A DNA stretch of 64,000 nucleotides from contig JBOICV010000139.1 in assembly GCA_050740255.1 (NCBI GenBank), forward strand, positions 1 to 64,000. Reading direction: 5' to 3'. Positions 9,667-18,913 of the stretch are shown piece by piece. The notes under the pieces were generated by a model that had not been told where the DNA came from, did no database searches, and saw only the letters and a program-made list of their open reading frames with translations. The DNA is from JBOICV01 sp050740255. Lineage in GTDB: Bacteria > Pseudomonadota > Gammaproteobacteria > Nevskiales > JBOICV01. Numbering within the stretch: position 1 is the stretch's first letter; each line of letters begins with the position of its first letter. Both the position numbers and the translations under genes were made by a program.

Positions 9667-9987
9667 ATGACGACGTCCGCTCCGGTCAAGCAGGCATTGC
9701 CGGTACTTAAGCCGGCGGCTGATGCCGTGGTGCGTTCACCCCCCCTGTATAAGGTGATAATGCTGAACGACGACTACACGCCGATGGACTTCGTGATCCA
9801 GGTGCTGCAGAGTTTCTTTAGTCTGGCACATACGCGGGCGGTGCAAGTCATGCTGGAAGTGCACACCAAGGGCAAGGCGGTCGCAGGCGTGTACGCGGCG
9901 GAAATCGCCGAGAGTCGCGCGCTGCAGGTCAATAACTATTCGCGTAAGAACCAGCATCCTTTGCTATGCGTGCTGGAGCGGGCGTAG
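9667..9987 (+). CDS. clpS: ClpS, N-end rule adaptor of ClpAP
   Basis: A 106-residue adaptor that hands N-degron substrates to ClpA. The core LNDDYTPMDFV (33-43) and H66 of EVHTKGKAVAGVY match the residues of E. coli ClpS that bind the substrate alpha-amino group and hydrophobic N-terminal side chain (N34, D35, D36, M40, H66). An unstructured N-terminus of about 25 residues precedes the fold, as usual. clpA starts 3 nt after its stop, the common clpS-clpA operon. The upstream 87 bp is shared with a divergent gene. Confidence 0.95.
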   Translation: MTTSAPVKQALPVLKPAADAVVRSPPLYKVIMLNDDYTPMDFVIQVLQSFFSLAHTRAVQVMLEVHTKGKAVAGVYAAEIAESRALQVNNYSRKNQHPLLCVLERA

Positions 9988-9990
9988 GCG

Positions 9991-12255
9991 ATGCTGAGCA
10001 ACGAACTGCAAGTAGCCCTCGACGCGGCCTTTGCCGCCGCGCGCAAGCACTCGCACGAATTTCTAACGGTCGAGCACCTGTTGCTCGCCATTCTCGATCA
10101 TGGTCCGGTCGGCGAGGTGCTGAAAGCCTGCAACGGCCGGCTGGAGCCGATGCGTGAGGAACTCAGGAATTACCTCGCGCAAAACGTGCCGGTGCTGAGC
10201 GAGGGCAGCCGTGCGCAGGAAGTGCAACCCACCCAGGGGTTCCAGCGCGTGTTGCAGCGCGCGGTATATCACGTGCAATCCGCCGGCCGCAAGGAAGTCA
10301 GCCCCCTGCATGTGCTGGTCGCGATTTTTGGCGAGCAGGACAGCCATGCCGCGCACCTGCTGGACGGGCAGGGCATCACGCGGCTGGACGTAGTCAATTC
10401 TCTCTCGCATGGCTCCGGCAAATTGGCCGTGCCGGCCGAACCGGCACCCACGATAAAACGCGAAGAGACTGAGGCCGAGCCGGGCGGCAAATCGCTGGAG
10501 CAGTTCACCGTCAATCTGAACGCGAAGGCGACAGCCGGCCGGATCGATCCCTTGATCGGGCGCAGCCTGGAACTGGAGCGGCTGGCGCAGACCCTGTGCC
10601 GGCGGCGCAAGAATAATCCGCTGCTGGTCGGCGAGGCCGGCGTCGGCAAGACCGCGATCGTCGAGGGCCTGGCGCGCAATATCGTGGATAAGCGCGTACC
10701 GCAGGCGATTGCCGGATGCGTGTTGTACGCGCTGGACCTGGGCGCACTGGTGGCCGGCACCAAGTACCGCGGTGATTTCGAGAAACGTCTCAAGGGCGTG
10801 TTGTCAGAATTACAGGGGCAGCGCGGCGCGGTGCTGTTTGTGGACGAAATTCACATGCTGATCGGGGCGGGCGCGGCTTCCGGCGGCGTGATGGATGCAG
10901 CCAATCTGGTCAAGCCCCTGCTGGCCTCGGGTGAGTTGCGCTGTATCGGCGCCACCACTTACTCCGAGTTCCGTAATGTGTTCGAGAAGGACCGCGCGCT
11001 GGCGCGGCGCTTTCAGAAGATCGACGTGCCGGAACCCACGCCGGACGACACGCTCGAAATTCTGCGCGGCCTCAAACCGCATTTCGAGGCGCACCACGAG
11101 GTCAGCTACACGCCGGCGGCTTTGGGCGCGGCGGTCAAGTTGTCGGCGCGGCATATCAATGAGCGTTTTCTGCCGGACAAGGCGATTGACGTGATCGATG
11201 AGGCCGGCGCCCGTCTGCGGCTGGTGGACGGCGCGCGCCGCCGCCGCACAGTGCGCGTGCGCGACATCGAGGAAACCGTGGCGCGCATGGCGCGAATTCC
11301 GGCGCATCACGTTTCTGCCTCAGATCGCAACTTATTGCGCAACCTTGACGCTGAGCTGAAACGCGTGTTGTTTGGCCAGGATGCGGCGGTGGATCAAGTC
11401 GTAGCGGCTATCCGCATGGCGCGCTCGGGACTCGGGCCGCTGGAACGCCCGGTCGGTTCCTTCCTGTTTGCCGGCCCCACGGGCGTCGGCAAGACCGAAC
11501 TGGCCAAACAAATGGCCGAGCATCTCGGCATAGAGTTTCTGCGCTTCGACATGTCGGAATACATGGAGCGGCACACCGTATCGCGCCTGATCGGCGCCCC
11601 GCCGGGATACGTCGGTTTCGACCAGGGCGGATTATTGACCGAAGCGGTGGTCAAGCATCCGCACGCCATCGTGCTGCTCGATGAAATCGAGAAGGCGCAT
11701 CAGGACGTATACAACTTGCTGTTACAGGTGATGGATCACGGCCGGCTGACGGACAACAACGGCCGCCGCGCGGATTTCCGCAACGTGATCTTGATCATGA
11801 CCACCAACGCCGGCGCCGACCAGATGGCGCGCCGCGGCATCGGTTTCGCCGAGCAGGACCACAGCGGCGAGGGCCTGATGGCGGTCAACCGCGTGTTCAG
11901 CCCCGAGTTCCGCAACCGCATCGACGCCATCGTGCAATTCCTGCCCCTAGGCGCGGAGCAGGTGCTGCAGGTTGTGGACAAATTCCTGAAGGAATTGGAG
12001 CTGCAGCTTGCAGCCCAGCAGGTCGCGCTGCGGATAGAGGAGCCCGCGCGCCGCTGGCTGGCGGAACGCGGCTATGACCGGCAAATGGGCGCCCGCCCGA
12101 TGGGCCGCTTGATTCAGGATCAGATCCGTCGACCGCTGGCCGAGGAATTGCTGTTTGGCGATGCGGCCGAGAAGCGCGAAGTCTCGGTGAGTCTGGCCGA
12201 GGACGGCCAGAAGCTGGTGTTAAAGATCAAGGCCGAGGAAACCGCAGCGGCCTGA
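9991..12255 (+). CDS. clpA: ClpA, AAA+ unfoldase of the ClpAP protease
   Basis: A 754-residue double-ring unfoldase. It has an N-terminal Clp repeat domain (about 1-145) that docks ClpS. The first AAA+ module has Walker A GEAGVGKT (214-221) and Walker B LFVDEIH (282-288). The second has Walker A GPTGVGKT (495-502) and Walker B LLDEIEKAH. The long middle domain that marks ClpB is absent, so this is ClpA. An IGF tripeptide at about 617-619 is the loop used to dock ClpP, implying a clpP elsewhere in the genome. It converges with infA, with 14 nt between the two stops. Confidence 0.96.
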   Translation: MLSNELQVALDAAFAAARKHSHEFLTVEHLLLAILDHGPVGEVLKACNGRLEPMREELRNYLAQNVPVLSEGSRAQEVQPTQGFQRVLQRAVYHVQSAGRKEVSPLHVLVAIFGEQDSHAAHLLDGQGITRLDVVNSLSHGSGKLAVPAEPAPTIKREETEAEPGGKSLEQFTVNLNAKATAGRIDPLIGRSLELERLAQTLCRRRKNNPLLVGEAGVGKTAIVEGLARNIVDKRVPQAIAGCVLYALDLGALVAGTKYRGDFEKRLKGVLSELQGQRGAVLFVDEIHMLIGAGAASGGVMDAANLVKPLLASGELRCIGATTYSEFRNVFEKDRALARRFQKIDVPEPTPDDTLEILRGLKPHFEAHHEVSYTPAALGAAVKLSARHINERFLPDKAIDVIDEAGARLRLVDGARRRRTVRVRDIEETVARMARIPAHHVSASDRNLLRNLDAELKRVLFGQDAAVDQVVAAIRMARSGLGPLERPVGSFLFAGPTGVGKTELAKQMAEHLGIEFLRFDMSEYMERHTVSRLIGAPPGYVGFDQGGLLTEAVVKHPHAIVLLDEIEKAHQDVYNLLLQVMDHGRLTDNNGRRADFRNVILIMTTNAGADQMARRGIGFAEQDHSGEGLMAVNRVFSPEFRNRIDAIVQFLPLGAEQVLQVVDKFLKELELQLAAQQVALRIEEPARRWLAERGYDRQMGARPMGRLIQDQIRRPLAEELLFGDAAEKREVSVSLAEDGQKLVLKIKAEETAAA

Positions 12256-12269
12256 GCGGGGAACGGCCG

Positions 12270-12488
12270 CTAGCGGTCGCGGAAACTGATTCTGCCCTTG
12301 GTCAAATCGTAGGGCGTTAATTCCACTTTGACTTTGTCGCCGCGCAGAATGCGAATGTAGTGCTTGCGCATTTTGCCGGAGATATGCGCGATCACGGTGT
12401 GACCGTTTTCGAGCTGTACGCGGAAGGTGGTATTGGGCAGGGCTTCGATAACCGTGCCGTCCATTTCGATGACGTCTTCTTTGCCCAT
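12270..12488 (-). CDS. infA: Translation initiation factor IF-1
   Basis: A 72-residue OB-fold protein of exactly the usual length, beginning MGKEDVIEMDGTVIEALPN and containing GDKVKVELTPYDLTKGRI. It binds the 30S A-site during initiation. It lies next to aat on the same strand (43 nt from the aat stop), the arrangement seen in many gammaproteobacteria. A short palindrome (CCGCTAGCGG) overlaps its stop region and the gap to clpA. Confidence 0.97.
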   Translation of the reverse strand: MGKEDVIEMDGTVIEALPNTTFRVQLENGHTVIAHISGKMRKHYIRILRGDKVKVELTPYDLTKGRISFRDR

Positions 12489-12531
12489 GAGTTCCGCAGG
12501 TGGTTTAGAAGCGCGCGATTATCCGGCATGC

Positions 12532-13266
12532 TCACCCTCGCGGCAACTGCGCGGCGGCCGCAGGCGCATCGAGATCGAAGCGCCAGACGCCGCGGATGGC
12601 AGTCAAACTCAGCGCCCGGGCAAGTTGCTTTAGAAACACGCTGCGCGGTAAATCCTCGGCGCCCAGCCGATAGAGGTGCGGTGAACTGACCTGGGCATCC
12701 AGCAGTTGAAAACCCCAGGACTCCAGCTGGCGGCACAGCCACACCAGCGCCAGCTTCGAAGCATCAGACTCGCGGCTAAACATGGATTCGCCAAAAAACA
12801 TGCGGCCCAGCGCCACGCCGTATAGGCCGCCGATCAGCTTGCCCTCGCGCCACACTTCCACTGAATGCGCATCGCCTTGCTCGTGCAGCTTCTGGTACGC
12901 CGTACGCATTTGCGGCACCAGCCAGGTGCCGCGCTGGCCGCTGCGCGGCGCGGCACAAGCGCGCACGACCTCAGAGAAAGCGCGGTCCAGCGTGACCGCA
13001 TAGTCGTCTTGACTCAGCGCACGCGCCAGACCACGCGAGATATGCAAAGCCTCTGTGCGGAACACGCAGCGCGGATCGGGACACCACCACAGGATCGGCT
13101 CACCGGGATTGAACCAGGGGAACAGGCCGCGCGCATAAGCCGCGCGCAGGCGCGCAGGGCTTAAATCGCCGCCGGCCGCCAGCAGTCCATTGGGATAAAC
13201 CAGCGCCTGCTCGGCTGGCGGAAATGCCTCCGGCGGGTCTTCTGGTTTCAGCCACGCTAGCGCCAC
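12532..13266 (-). CDS. aat: Leucyl/phenylalanyl-tRNA-protein transferase
   Basis: Aat transfers Leu or Phe from aminoacyl-tRNA to proteins with N-terminal Arg or Lys, creating N-degrons that ClpS-ClpA then recognise, so its place near clpSA is functionally coherent. Conserved blocks are YPNGLLAAGGDL, RGLFPWF, WWCPDPR, VEVW then GGLYGVALG, FFGESMFSR and LLDAQ. I placed the start at a GTG (13266) because a GGAG lies 5-6 nt upstream and the product then begins at the usual point (VALAWLKP). That gives 244 residues. An ATG at 13323 would add 19 residues with no family support. Confidence 0.93.
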   Translation of the reverse strand: MALAWLKPEDPPEAFPPAEQALVYPNGLLAAGGDLSPARLRAAYARGLFPWFNPGEPILWWCPDPRCVFRTEALHISRGLARALSQDDYAVTLDRAFSEVVRACAAPRSGQRGTWLVPQMRTAYQKLHEQGDAHSVEVWREGKLIGGLYGVALGRMFFGESMFSRESDASKLALVWLCRQLESWGFQLLDAQVSSPHLYRLGAEDLPRSVFLKQLARALSLTAIRGVWRFDLDAPAAAAQLPRG

Positions 13267-13333
13267 ATAAGCTCCAGACTTGCAGAAAACACAGAGCGTT
13301 TCAGCAAATCCTGGCCAACGCAAGCTCAGTTTT

Positions 13334-13663
13334 TTAGTGAATAGCGGGGCGCGCGTCGAGACCGCTCAGAGCGAGCTGCACGCAGGTCTCGTGCTCGAAC
13401 TCGGTCACCTTCTGACCGTGCTCTGCAGGCGCGCCCGCTTTGTGTAAACGGCCGTCGTTGTCGAAATGAATGCTGGCCGCGGCGGTGGCGATCTTGACGG
13501 CATCGCCGGTCTGCGTCTCGTCAATCTGCACCTGCAGATAACGCACCCAGCTATCGGCGAATTCCGGCAGGCGATTAAGGCCCAGCGCAATACGCTGCGC
13601 TTCCTCGTTCGAATAAACGCGGATGTTGCCGTCGTTGGTCAGTAGAAAATGTCGGGTATCCAT
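13334..13663 (-). CDS. Small hypothetical protein (109 aa)
   Basis: I do not recognise this protein. It is acidic, with no signal peptide or membrane span. It begins MDTRHFLLTNDGNIRVYSNEEA and contains alternating hydrophobic strands (VRYLQVQID, VKIATAAASIHFD), suggesting a small alpha/beta fold. Two ATGs lie 6 nt apart (13669 and 13663). I chose 13663 because the AAGGAG upstream sits 7 nt from it but only 1 nt from the other. The gene lies upstream of aat on the same strand, with 67 nt between its stop and the chosen aat start. Its good ribosome-binding site and operon-like position argue that it is real. Confidence 0.65.
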   Translation of the reverse strand: MDTRHFLLTNDGNIRVYSNEEAQRIALGLNRLPEFADSWVRYLQVQIDETQTGDAVKIATAAASIHFDNDGRLHKAGAPAEHGQKVTEFEHETCVQLALSGLDARPAIH

Positions 13664-13832
13664 GGCCATACTCCTTTGACCGCAGCAGGTTTGCCTGGTG
13701 CCACCGTTCTTCAGTGCTGGTAGGCAATATGGATGCCAGCGGCGGGAGTTTCAATAGCCAAAGTCGCAAGAACCTGCTGCGCTTTGCGGTAAACTTCGTC
13801 AGCCTTTTCTTACTCTTAACTGAATATTCTCG

Positions 13833-16142
13833 ATGAGCAGACCGGCCGCCAGGACCGCCGCGGACAACTATGCCCGCAATCTGGGCCGGGGTGCGCGCGA
13901 AGCGATTCTGCTGCTGGCGGCGGCCATCACGATTTATCTACTGATGGCGCTACTCAGCTATACCCCCACGGATCCGGGCTGGTCGAGCCGCGGCAATACG
14001 GGTGAAATCGCCAATCTCGGCGGCGCGATCGGCGCCTGGTGCGCGGATGTATTGCTCAGCCTGTTCGGCTGGACTGGTTATGTGCTGCCCTGGCTGGTGC
14101 TTTACGCCGGCTGGACGGTCTACCGCCGGCAGGAAAATGGCGGTCGCGCAGCGCTGGCAGCGCGTGGCTTCGCCTTACTCGTATTCGTGTTTGCGAGCTG
14201 CGGCCTGGCCGGGCTTTATCTCGGCAACGGCGCGGGCTACCTGCCGCAAACCTCCGGGGGCATCGTCGGCAGCCTGGTCGCACGGGCCACTGTCACGGCG
14301 CTTAACCGCGTTGGCGCCTTGTGGTTTTTACTGACGCTTTGCGGCGTCGCACTGTCCGTCGGCATTGGCTTCTCCTGGCTGCATCTCATGGAGCGGATTG
14401 GCGGCGCCACGCTCTGGCTGGGTGGCTGGCTGTTGCAGAGCCTCGGAAAAATCTGGAGCGTCTGGCGCAGCCGTAAAACTGCCGTTGAGCGTACGCCGCC
14501 GCGCCTGCGCGCGGCGCAGGCCGAGCGGGTGGAGCGCAGGGAGCCGCCGCCCAGACGCAAGCGCGCGGAACCGAATCTGGAGGAAGTTCGCGGCCAGTTG
14601 AGCCTGCCGGTCGAGCCCGAGCCGCTGCCGTTTGCGCCGGGAGAAAGCCCGCTGCCGCCGCTGGAATTGCTGGAGGCGCGCAAACCGGGCGGTCACGCCT
14701 ACACCGAAGACGAGCTCACCCAGATGTCCGCGCATCTGGAACGCCAATTGGCCGATTTCGACGTCGAAGCGCGCGTGGTCAACGTCGAGCCGGGTCCGGT
14801 CATTACCCGCTTCGAGCTGGAACCGGCTTCGGGTGTGCGGGTGAACCAGATCAGCAATTTGGCGAAGGACCTGGCGCGCGCACTGTCGGTGCTGGCGGTG
14901 CGCGTGGTCGAGGTGATTCCGGGCAAGCCCTATGTGGGTCTGGAGATACCGAACCAGGAGCGCGAGCTGGTGTCGCTGCGGGAAATCCTGGAATCAACGG
15001 CCTACCAACAAGCCGAATCGCCGCTGACACTGGCGCTCGGCAAAGACATTTCCGGCGTGCCGGTGGTGGCTGATCTGGCGCGCATGCCGCATCTGCTGGT
15101 GGCCGGCACGACCGGTTCAGGCAAGTCGGTGGCCCTCAACGTGATGATTCTTAGCATACTGTTCCGTCAGCGCCCGGAAGACGTGCGGCTGATCATGATC
15201 GACCCCAAGATGCTGGAGTTATCGGTCTACGAAGGCATACCGCACCTGCTGGCGCCGGTCGTCACGGATATGAAAGAAGCGGCCAACGCGCTGCGCTGGT
15301 GCGTGGTGGAGATGGACCGGCGCTACCGGCTGATGTCGGCGCTCGGCGTGCGCAATCTGGCCGGCTTCAACCGCAAGCTGGCGGATGCCGAAGCGGAAGG
15401 CGAGGCGATTCCTGATCCGCTGTACAAGCCGGAGCTCGCCTTCGATCCCAGCGCGCCGGCGCCGGCGCTGCTACGGCTGCCGCATGTGGTGGTGATTGTG
15501 GATGAGCTGGCTGATTTGATGATGGTGGTGGGTAAGAAAGTGGAGGAGCTGATCACGCGGCTGGCGCAGAAAGCGCGCGCGGCCGGCATCCATCTGATAC
15601 TGGCCACGCAGCGCCCCTCGGTGGATGTGATCACCGGCCTGATCAAGGCGAATATTCCGACGCGCATCGCCTTCCAGGTTTCGGCGCGGGTGGACTCGCG
15701 GACGATTCTCGACCAGATGGGCGCGGAGAGTCTGGTGGGGCAGGGCGACATGCTGTACCTGCCGCCCGGCACCGCTTTGCCAAGGCGCGTGCACGGCGCT
15801 TTTGTCGACGATCATGAGGTGCACAAGCTGGTCGCCTGGCTCAAACGCACCGGCCCCGCAAGCTATCTGCAAGACGTCGTGGCCGGCGTGCCGGAAGCCG
15901 GTGAGGCGGGCGAGGGCGGCAACGGGGGAATTGACGGTGAGTCCGATCCTTTGTACGACGAGGCGGTCAAAATCGTGACGGAAAGCCGCAAGGCCTCGAT
16001 CTCCTGGGTGCAGCGCCGCCTGCGCATCGGATACAACCGGGCCGCGCGGCTGGTGGAACAAATGGAAGCCGCCGGCATCGTAGGACCCCTGGAGGCCAAT
16101 GGCAGCCGCGAAATACTGGCGCCGCCGCCACCGGAACTATGA
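13833..16142 (+). CDS. ftsK: DNA translocase FtsK
   Basis: A 769-residue division-linked DNA pump. Four membrane spans occupy about 20-190. A fairly short charged linker follows (about 210-285), then the RecA-like motor with Walker A GTTGSGKS at 425-432 and Walker B VVVIVDELADL. The C-terminal winged-helix gamma domain (about 700-760, with SISWVQRRLRIGYNRAARLVEQME) reads KOPS sites. The length is much shorter than E. coli FtsK because the linker is short, as in many other bacteria. lolA overlaps its stop codon. The 170 bp upstream shows no clear promoter to my eye. Confidence 0.95.
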   Translation: MSRPAARTAADNYARNLGRGAREAILLLAAAITIYLLMALLSYTPTDPGWSSRGNTGEIANLGGAIGAWCADVLLSLFGWTGYVLPWLVLYAGWTVYRRQENGGRAALAARGFALLVFVFASCGLAGLYLGNGAGYLPQTSGGIVGSLVARATVTALNRVGALWFLLTLCGVALSVGIGFSWLHLMERIGGATLWLGGWLLQSLGKIWSVWRSRKTAVERTPPRLRAAQAERVERREPPPRRKRAEPNLEEVRGQLSLPVEPEPLPFAPGESPLPPLELLEARKPGGHAYTEDELTQMSAHLERQLADFDVEARVVNVEPGPVITRFELEPASGVRVNQISNLAKDLARALSVLAVRVVEVIPGKPYVGLEIPNQERELVSLREILESTAYQQAESPLTLALGKDISGVPVVADLARMPHLLVAGTTGSGKSVALNVMILSILFRQRPEDVRLIMIDPKMLELSVYEGIPHLLAPVVTDMKEAANALRWCVVEMDRRYRLMSALGVRNLAGFNRKLADAEAEGEAIPDPLYKPELAFDPSAPAPALLRLPHVVVIVDELADLMMVVGKKVEELITRLAQKARAAGIHLILATQRPSVDVITGLIKANIPTRIAFQVSARVDSRTILDQMGAESLVGQGDMLYLPPGTALPRRVHGAFVDDHEVHKLVAWLKRTGPASYLQDVVAGVPEAGEAGEGGNGGIDGESDPLYDEAVKIVTESRKASISWVQRRLRIGYNRAARLVEQMEAAGIVGPLEANGSREILAPPPPEL

Positions 16143-16789
16143 TGGAATTCCCACGTATGCGACTGCGCTTTTTGTTACTGCTCCCGTTGGTGCTGAGCAC
16201 GGCGAATGCCGAAGCGGCGGGCATTCAGGCCTTGCGCCAGTTCTACTCCGAGGTGCAAGCCGTCGAGGCTAAGTTTGTGCAGACTCAGTACGACGATGCC
16301 GGGGCGCGGCTGCAGCAGTCACGCGGCAGTTTTCAACTGGCGAGACCCTTGCGCTTTCGCTGGGAGTACCAGGAGCCGTACTCGCAACTGCTGGTCTGCA
16401 ACGGCAGCAAGTTCTGGCTGTACGACGTGGACCTGGCCCAGGTCACCTTACGACCCGCCCAGGAAGCCCTGCGCGGCGCGCCGATGCGCCTGCTCTCCGG
16501 CGGCGTTGATCTGGAAAAGGAGTTCAAACTGGAGGAAGACGGTAGAGCGGATGGCCTCGACTGGGTGAAACTGACGCCGCGAGATACGCAGGCCGATTTC
16601 GCCAGCGTGCGCATGGGCTTTGCGGATAAACTGCCGCGCGAACTGGAGTTGCGCGACAATCTGGGTCAGCTTACGCGCATTCGTCTGGAGCAGGCCAAGG
16701 CCGTGCGCCAGTTTCCAGCCAGCACTTTTGAGTTCAAACCGCCACCAGGGGTGGAAGTGGTGGCGCCGGAGGCGGAAGCGCCGGGCTAG
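16139..16789 (+). CDS. lolA: Periplasmic outer-membrane lipoprotein carrier LolA
   Basis: LolA carries lipoproteins from the LolCDE transporter to LolB. The protein has a signal peptide (about 1-24, ending in the ANA region), then IQALRQFYSEVQAVEAKFVQTQYD and RPLRFRWEYQEPYSQLLVCNGSKFWLYD, both typical of LolA. The ATG at 16139 overlaps the ftsK stop. Another in-frame ATG at 16157 would give a more standard signal peptide, so the exact start is uncertain by 6 codons. The ftsK-lolA-rarA-serS order is common in gammaproteobacteria. Confidence 0.92.
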   Translation: MMEFPRMRLRFLLLLPLVLSTANAEAAGIQALRQFYSEVQAVEAKFVQTQYDDAGARLQQSRGSFQLARPLRFRWEYQEPYSQLLVCNGSKFWLYDVDLAQVTLRPAQEALRGAPMRLLSGGVDLEKEFKLEEDGRADGLDWVKLTPRDTQADFASVRMGFADKLPRELELRDNLGQLTRIRLEQAKAVRQFPASTFEFKPPPGVEVVAPEAEAPG

Positions 16790-16791
16790 AC

Positions 16792-17172
16792 ATGCGGCCT
16801 TTGCGCTATTTCAAGACCTGGTGGGCACTGGGCGCAGTCTATTTTGTGTTTATCGTCTGTGCATCGCTGATCAATCTTCCGCCGGAGCTTGCGCTACCGT
16901 CGGACAAGCTGCTGCACTTTGTAGCTTATCTGGTGCTGAGCGCCTGGTTCGGCGCCGTGTATCAGAAGTCGCGGCACATCGGCGTTCTGATGGCTAGTGT
17001 GCTGACTGGCATTACGCTCGAAGTGCTGCAGCTACTCACTGGCCATCGCAGTCTCGAAGTGCTCGATATGCTCGCGAATACCCTGGGCGCCACCGCCGGC
17101 ATCACGCTGGCGCGCACGCGGCTGGGGGAAAGTCTGGTCCATCTTGAACAGCAGCTCTTTGCCGCCGCCTGA
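16792..17172 (+). CDS. VanZ-like small membrane protein
   Basis: A 126-residue protein with four predicted membrane spans (about 10-28, 40-58, 63-80, 88-106) and the VanZ-family signature DKLLHFVAYLVLSAWFG plus GITLEVLQLLTGHRSLEVLDMLANTLGA. Members of this family include VanZ, linked to teicoplanin resistance, but most have no assigned role. It starts 2 nt after lolA, and its last 29 nt overlap rarA. No specific function is implied. Confidence 0.8.
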   Translation: MRPLRYFKTWWALGAVYFVFIVCASLINLPPELALPSDKLLHFVAYLVLSAWFGAVYQKSRHIGVLMASVLTGITLEVLQLLTGHRSLEVLDMLANTLGATAGITLARTRLGESLVHLEQQLFAAA

Positions 17173-18481
17173 GCTCTCCGCCGAGCAGTTGCGGCCGCTC
17201 GCCGATCGCATGCGGCCCGCGCGGCTGGAAGATTTCGCCGGGCAAAGCCATATCCTGGGTCCCGGCAAGCCGCTACGTCAGGCGCTGGAGTCTGGCCACG
17301 TCCATTCCATGATTCTGTGGGGACCCCCGGGCAGCGGCAAAACCACGCTGGCGCGTCTGTTCGCTGGGCGGCTGAATCTGCACTTCATTGCGCTCTCCGC
17401 CGTGATGGCGGGCGTCAAGGAGATCCGCGCAGCAGTGCTTGCGGCGCATGAGGCGCGCGCACGCGATCAGGGTTGTCTGCTGTTCGTGGACGAGGTGCAC
17501 CGCTTCAACAAGGCGCAGCAGGATGGTCTATTGCCCTATGTGGAAAATGGGACATTTTTGCTGATTGGGGCGACCACCGAGAACCCTTCCTTCGAAGTCA
17601 ACAGCGCTCTGTTATCCCGCTGCCGCGTCTATGTCCTGCGCAGCCTGCAACCGGACGAGTTGCTGGCGCTGCTGCAGCGGGCACTGATCGATTCAGAGCG
17701 GGGTCTGCGCGGTGAAATCTGCGTCAGTCCGGAGCTACTGGCGCGTCTGGCGCAGGCGGCCGATGGCGACGCACGCCGCGCTCTGAATTTCCTGGAGCTG
17801 GCCAGCCAGATGGCGCAGGCGCGGGGTGACGATAGCGTCAACGAAACCGATGTTGCCGAGGTGGCGACGGGCGGGCTGCGTCGCTTTGACAAGGGCGGTG
17901 AACAGTTCTACGACCAGATCTCGGCCTTGCACAAGTCCGTGCGCGGCTCCGACCCGGATGCGGCCCTGTACTGGTTTGCGCGCATGCTGGACGGCGGCTG
18001 CGATCCGCTCTACATCGCACGCCGCATGATTCGCATGGCCAGCGAAGATGTCGGTAACGCCGACCCGCGCGGTCTCGATCTGGCGCTTGCAGCCACCGCG
18101 ACCTATGAACGCCTGGGTAGCCCCGAAGGTGAGCTGGCACTGGCGCAGGCCGTGGTGTATCTGGCCTGTGCGGCCAAAAGCAATGCGGTGTATACCGCCT
18201 TCGGCGCGGCCAGGGAGGATGCGGAAAAGCTCGGTACGCTGGAGGTGCCGCTGCACCTGCGCAACGCCCCAACCCGGCTGATGAAGTCCCTGGACTACGG
18301 TAAGAACTATCGCTACGCGCACGACGAAGCTGAGGGCTTTGCTGCAGGCGAAAACTATTTCCCGGAAACCCTGCGCGGACGGGTTTACTACCAGCCGGTC
18401 GAGCGCGGCCTGGAGATCAAGATCAAAGAGAAACTGGATCGCCTGCGTGCCGCCAATCGCCAAAGTGAAACCAAGTCATGA
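17144..18481 (+). CDS. rarA: Replication-associated recombination protein RarA (MgsA)
   Basis: A 445-residue AAA+ ATPase of the clamp-loader group that acts at stalled replication forks. Walker A GPPGSGKT is at 60-67 and Walker B LFVDEVHRFNK near 111-121. Sensor 1 GATTENPSFEVNSALLSRC and the C-terminal tetramerisation and MgsA domain (DPDAALYWFARMLDGG, then KSNAVYTAF) follow. The chosen start is a TTG that overlaps the VanZ-like gene by 29 nt. No ATG or GTG gives a full N-terminus. crcB overlaps its end by 4 nt. Confidence 0.94.
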   Translation: MNSSSLPPPELSAEQLRPLADRMRPARLEDFAGQSHILGPGKPLRQALESGHVHSMILWGPPGSGKTTLARLFAGRLNLHFIALSAVMAGVKEIRAAVLAAHEARARDQGCLLFVDEVHRFNKAQQDGLLPYVENGTFLLIGATTENPSFEVNSALLSRCRVYVLRSLQPDELLALLQRALIDSERGLRGEICVSPELLARLAQAADGDARRALNFLELASQMAQARGDDSVNETDVAEVATGGLRRFDKGGEQFYDQISALHKSVRGSDPDAALYWFARMLDGGCDPLYIARRMIRMASEDVGNADPRGLDLALAATATYERLGSPEGELALAQAVVYLACAAKSNAVYTAFGAAREDAEKLGTLEVPLHLRNAPTRLMKSLDYGKNYRYAHDEAEGFAAGENYFPETLRGRVYYQPVERGLEIKIKEKLDRLRAANRQSETKS

Positions 18482-18867
18482 TCCATCTCTATACGGTGAT
18501 CGCAATCTTTTTGGGCGGGGGCGCCGGCGCCAGCCTGCGCCACGGCATGAACATACTGGGTGCGCGCTGGCTGGGCCATGGCGGCTTTCCCTACGCCACG
18601 CTGACAATCAATATTCTGGGCAGCCTGCTGATCGGCGTGCTGGTGGTGCTGTTCGAACAGCGCCTCGCGGCGGTGCCGATGATCTGGCGCAGCGCGCTGG
18701 TCACCGGCGTGTTGGGTGGCTTCACCACTTTCTCTGCCTTCTCGCTGGAAACTCTGCTGCTGGTGGAGCGGGGCGACTGGGGCAGCGCCGCAGTCTACGT
18801 CAGCGCGAGCGTACTGCTCTCGCTCAGCGCCTGCGCGGCGGGGCTGTGGCTCGCCCGCGCGATTTAA
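18478..18867 (+). CDS. crcB: Fluoride channel CrcB/Fluc
   Basis: A 129-residue four-span membrane protein that exports fluoride as an antiparallel dimer. Family motifs visible are GGGAGASLRHG near the N-terminus, TLTINILGSLLIG, and GVLGGFTTFSAFSLE, whose Phe and Thr line the ion path. The ATG overlaps the rarA stop (ATGA). There is no room for a fluoride riboswitch in front of it, since it is embedded in the operon. Confidence 0.93.
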   Translation: MIHLYTVIAIFLGGGAGASLRHGMNILGARWLGHGGFPYATLTINILGSLLIGVLVVLFEQRLAAVPMIWRSALVTGVLGGFTTFSAFSLETLLLVERGDWGSAAVYVSASVLLSLSACAAGLWLARAI

Positions 18868-18879
18868 TTTTGCGGCCCG

Positions 18880-18885
18880 TATAAT
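18880..18885 (+). promoter_or_regulatory. -10-like box upstream of serS
   Basis: TATAAT preceded by CCCG lies 29 nt upstream of the serS ATG, in the 46-bp gap after crcB. No consensus -35 is seen 17 nt further upstream. Confidence 0.4.
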
Positions 18886-18913
18886 CGCGGCGTCCGCAAA
18901 AAACGACGCGATA

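Noticed and set aside
18430..18477. Fluoride riboswitch before crcB
   Set aside because: crcB overlaps rarA by 4 nt, and the preceding bases are rarA coding sequence with no riboswitch core visible.
18716..18913. Longer serS start inside crcB
   Set aside because: The extra 66 residues are crcB read in another frame. SerRS begins at MLDPKLL.
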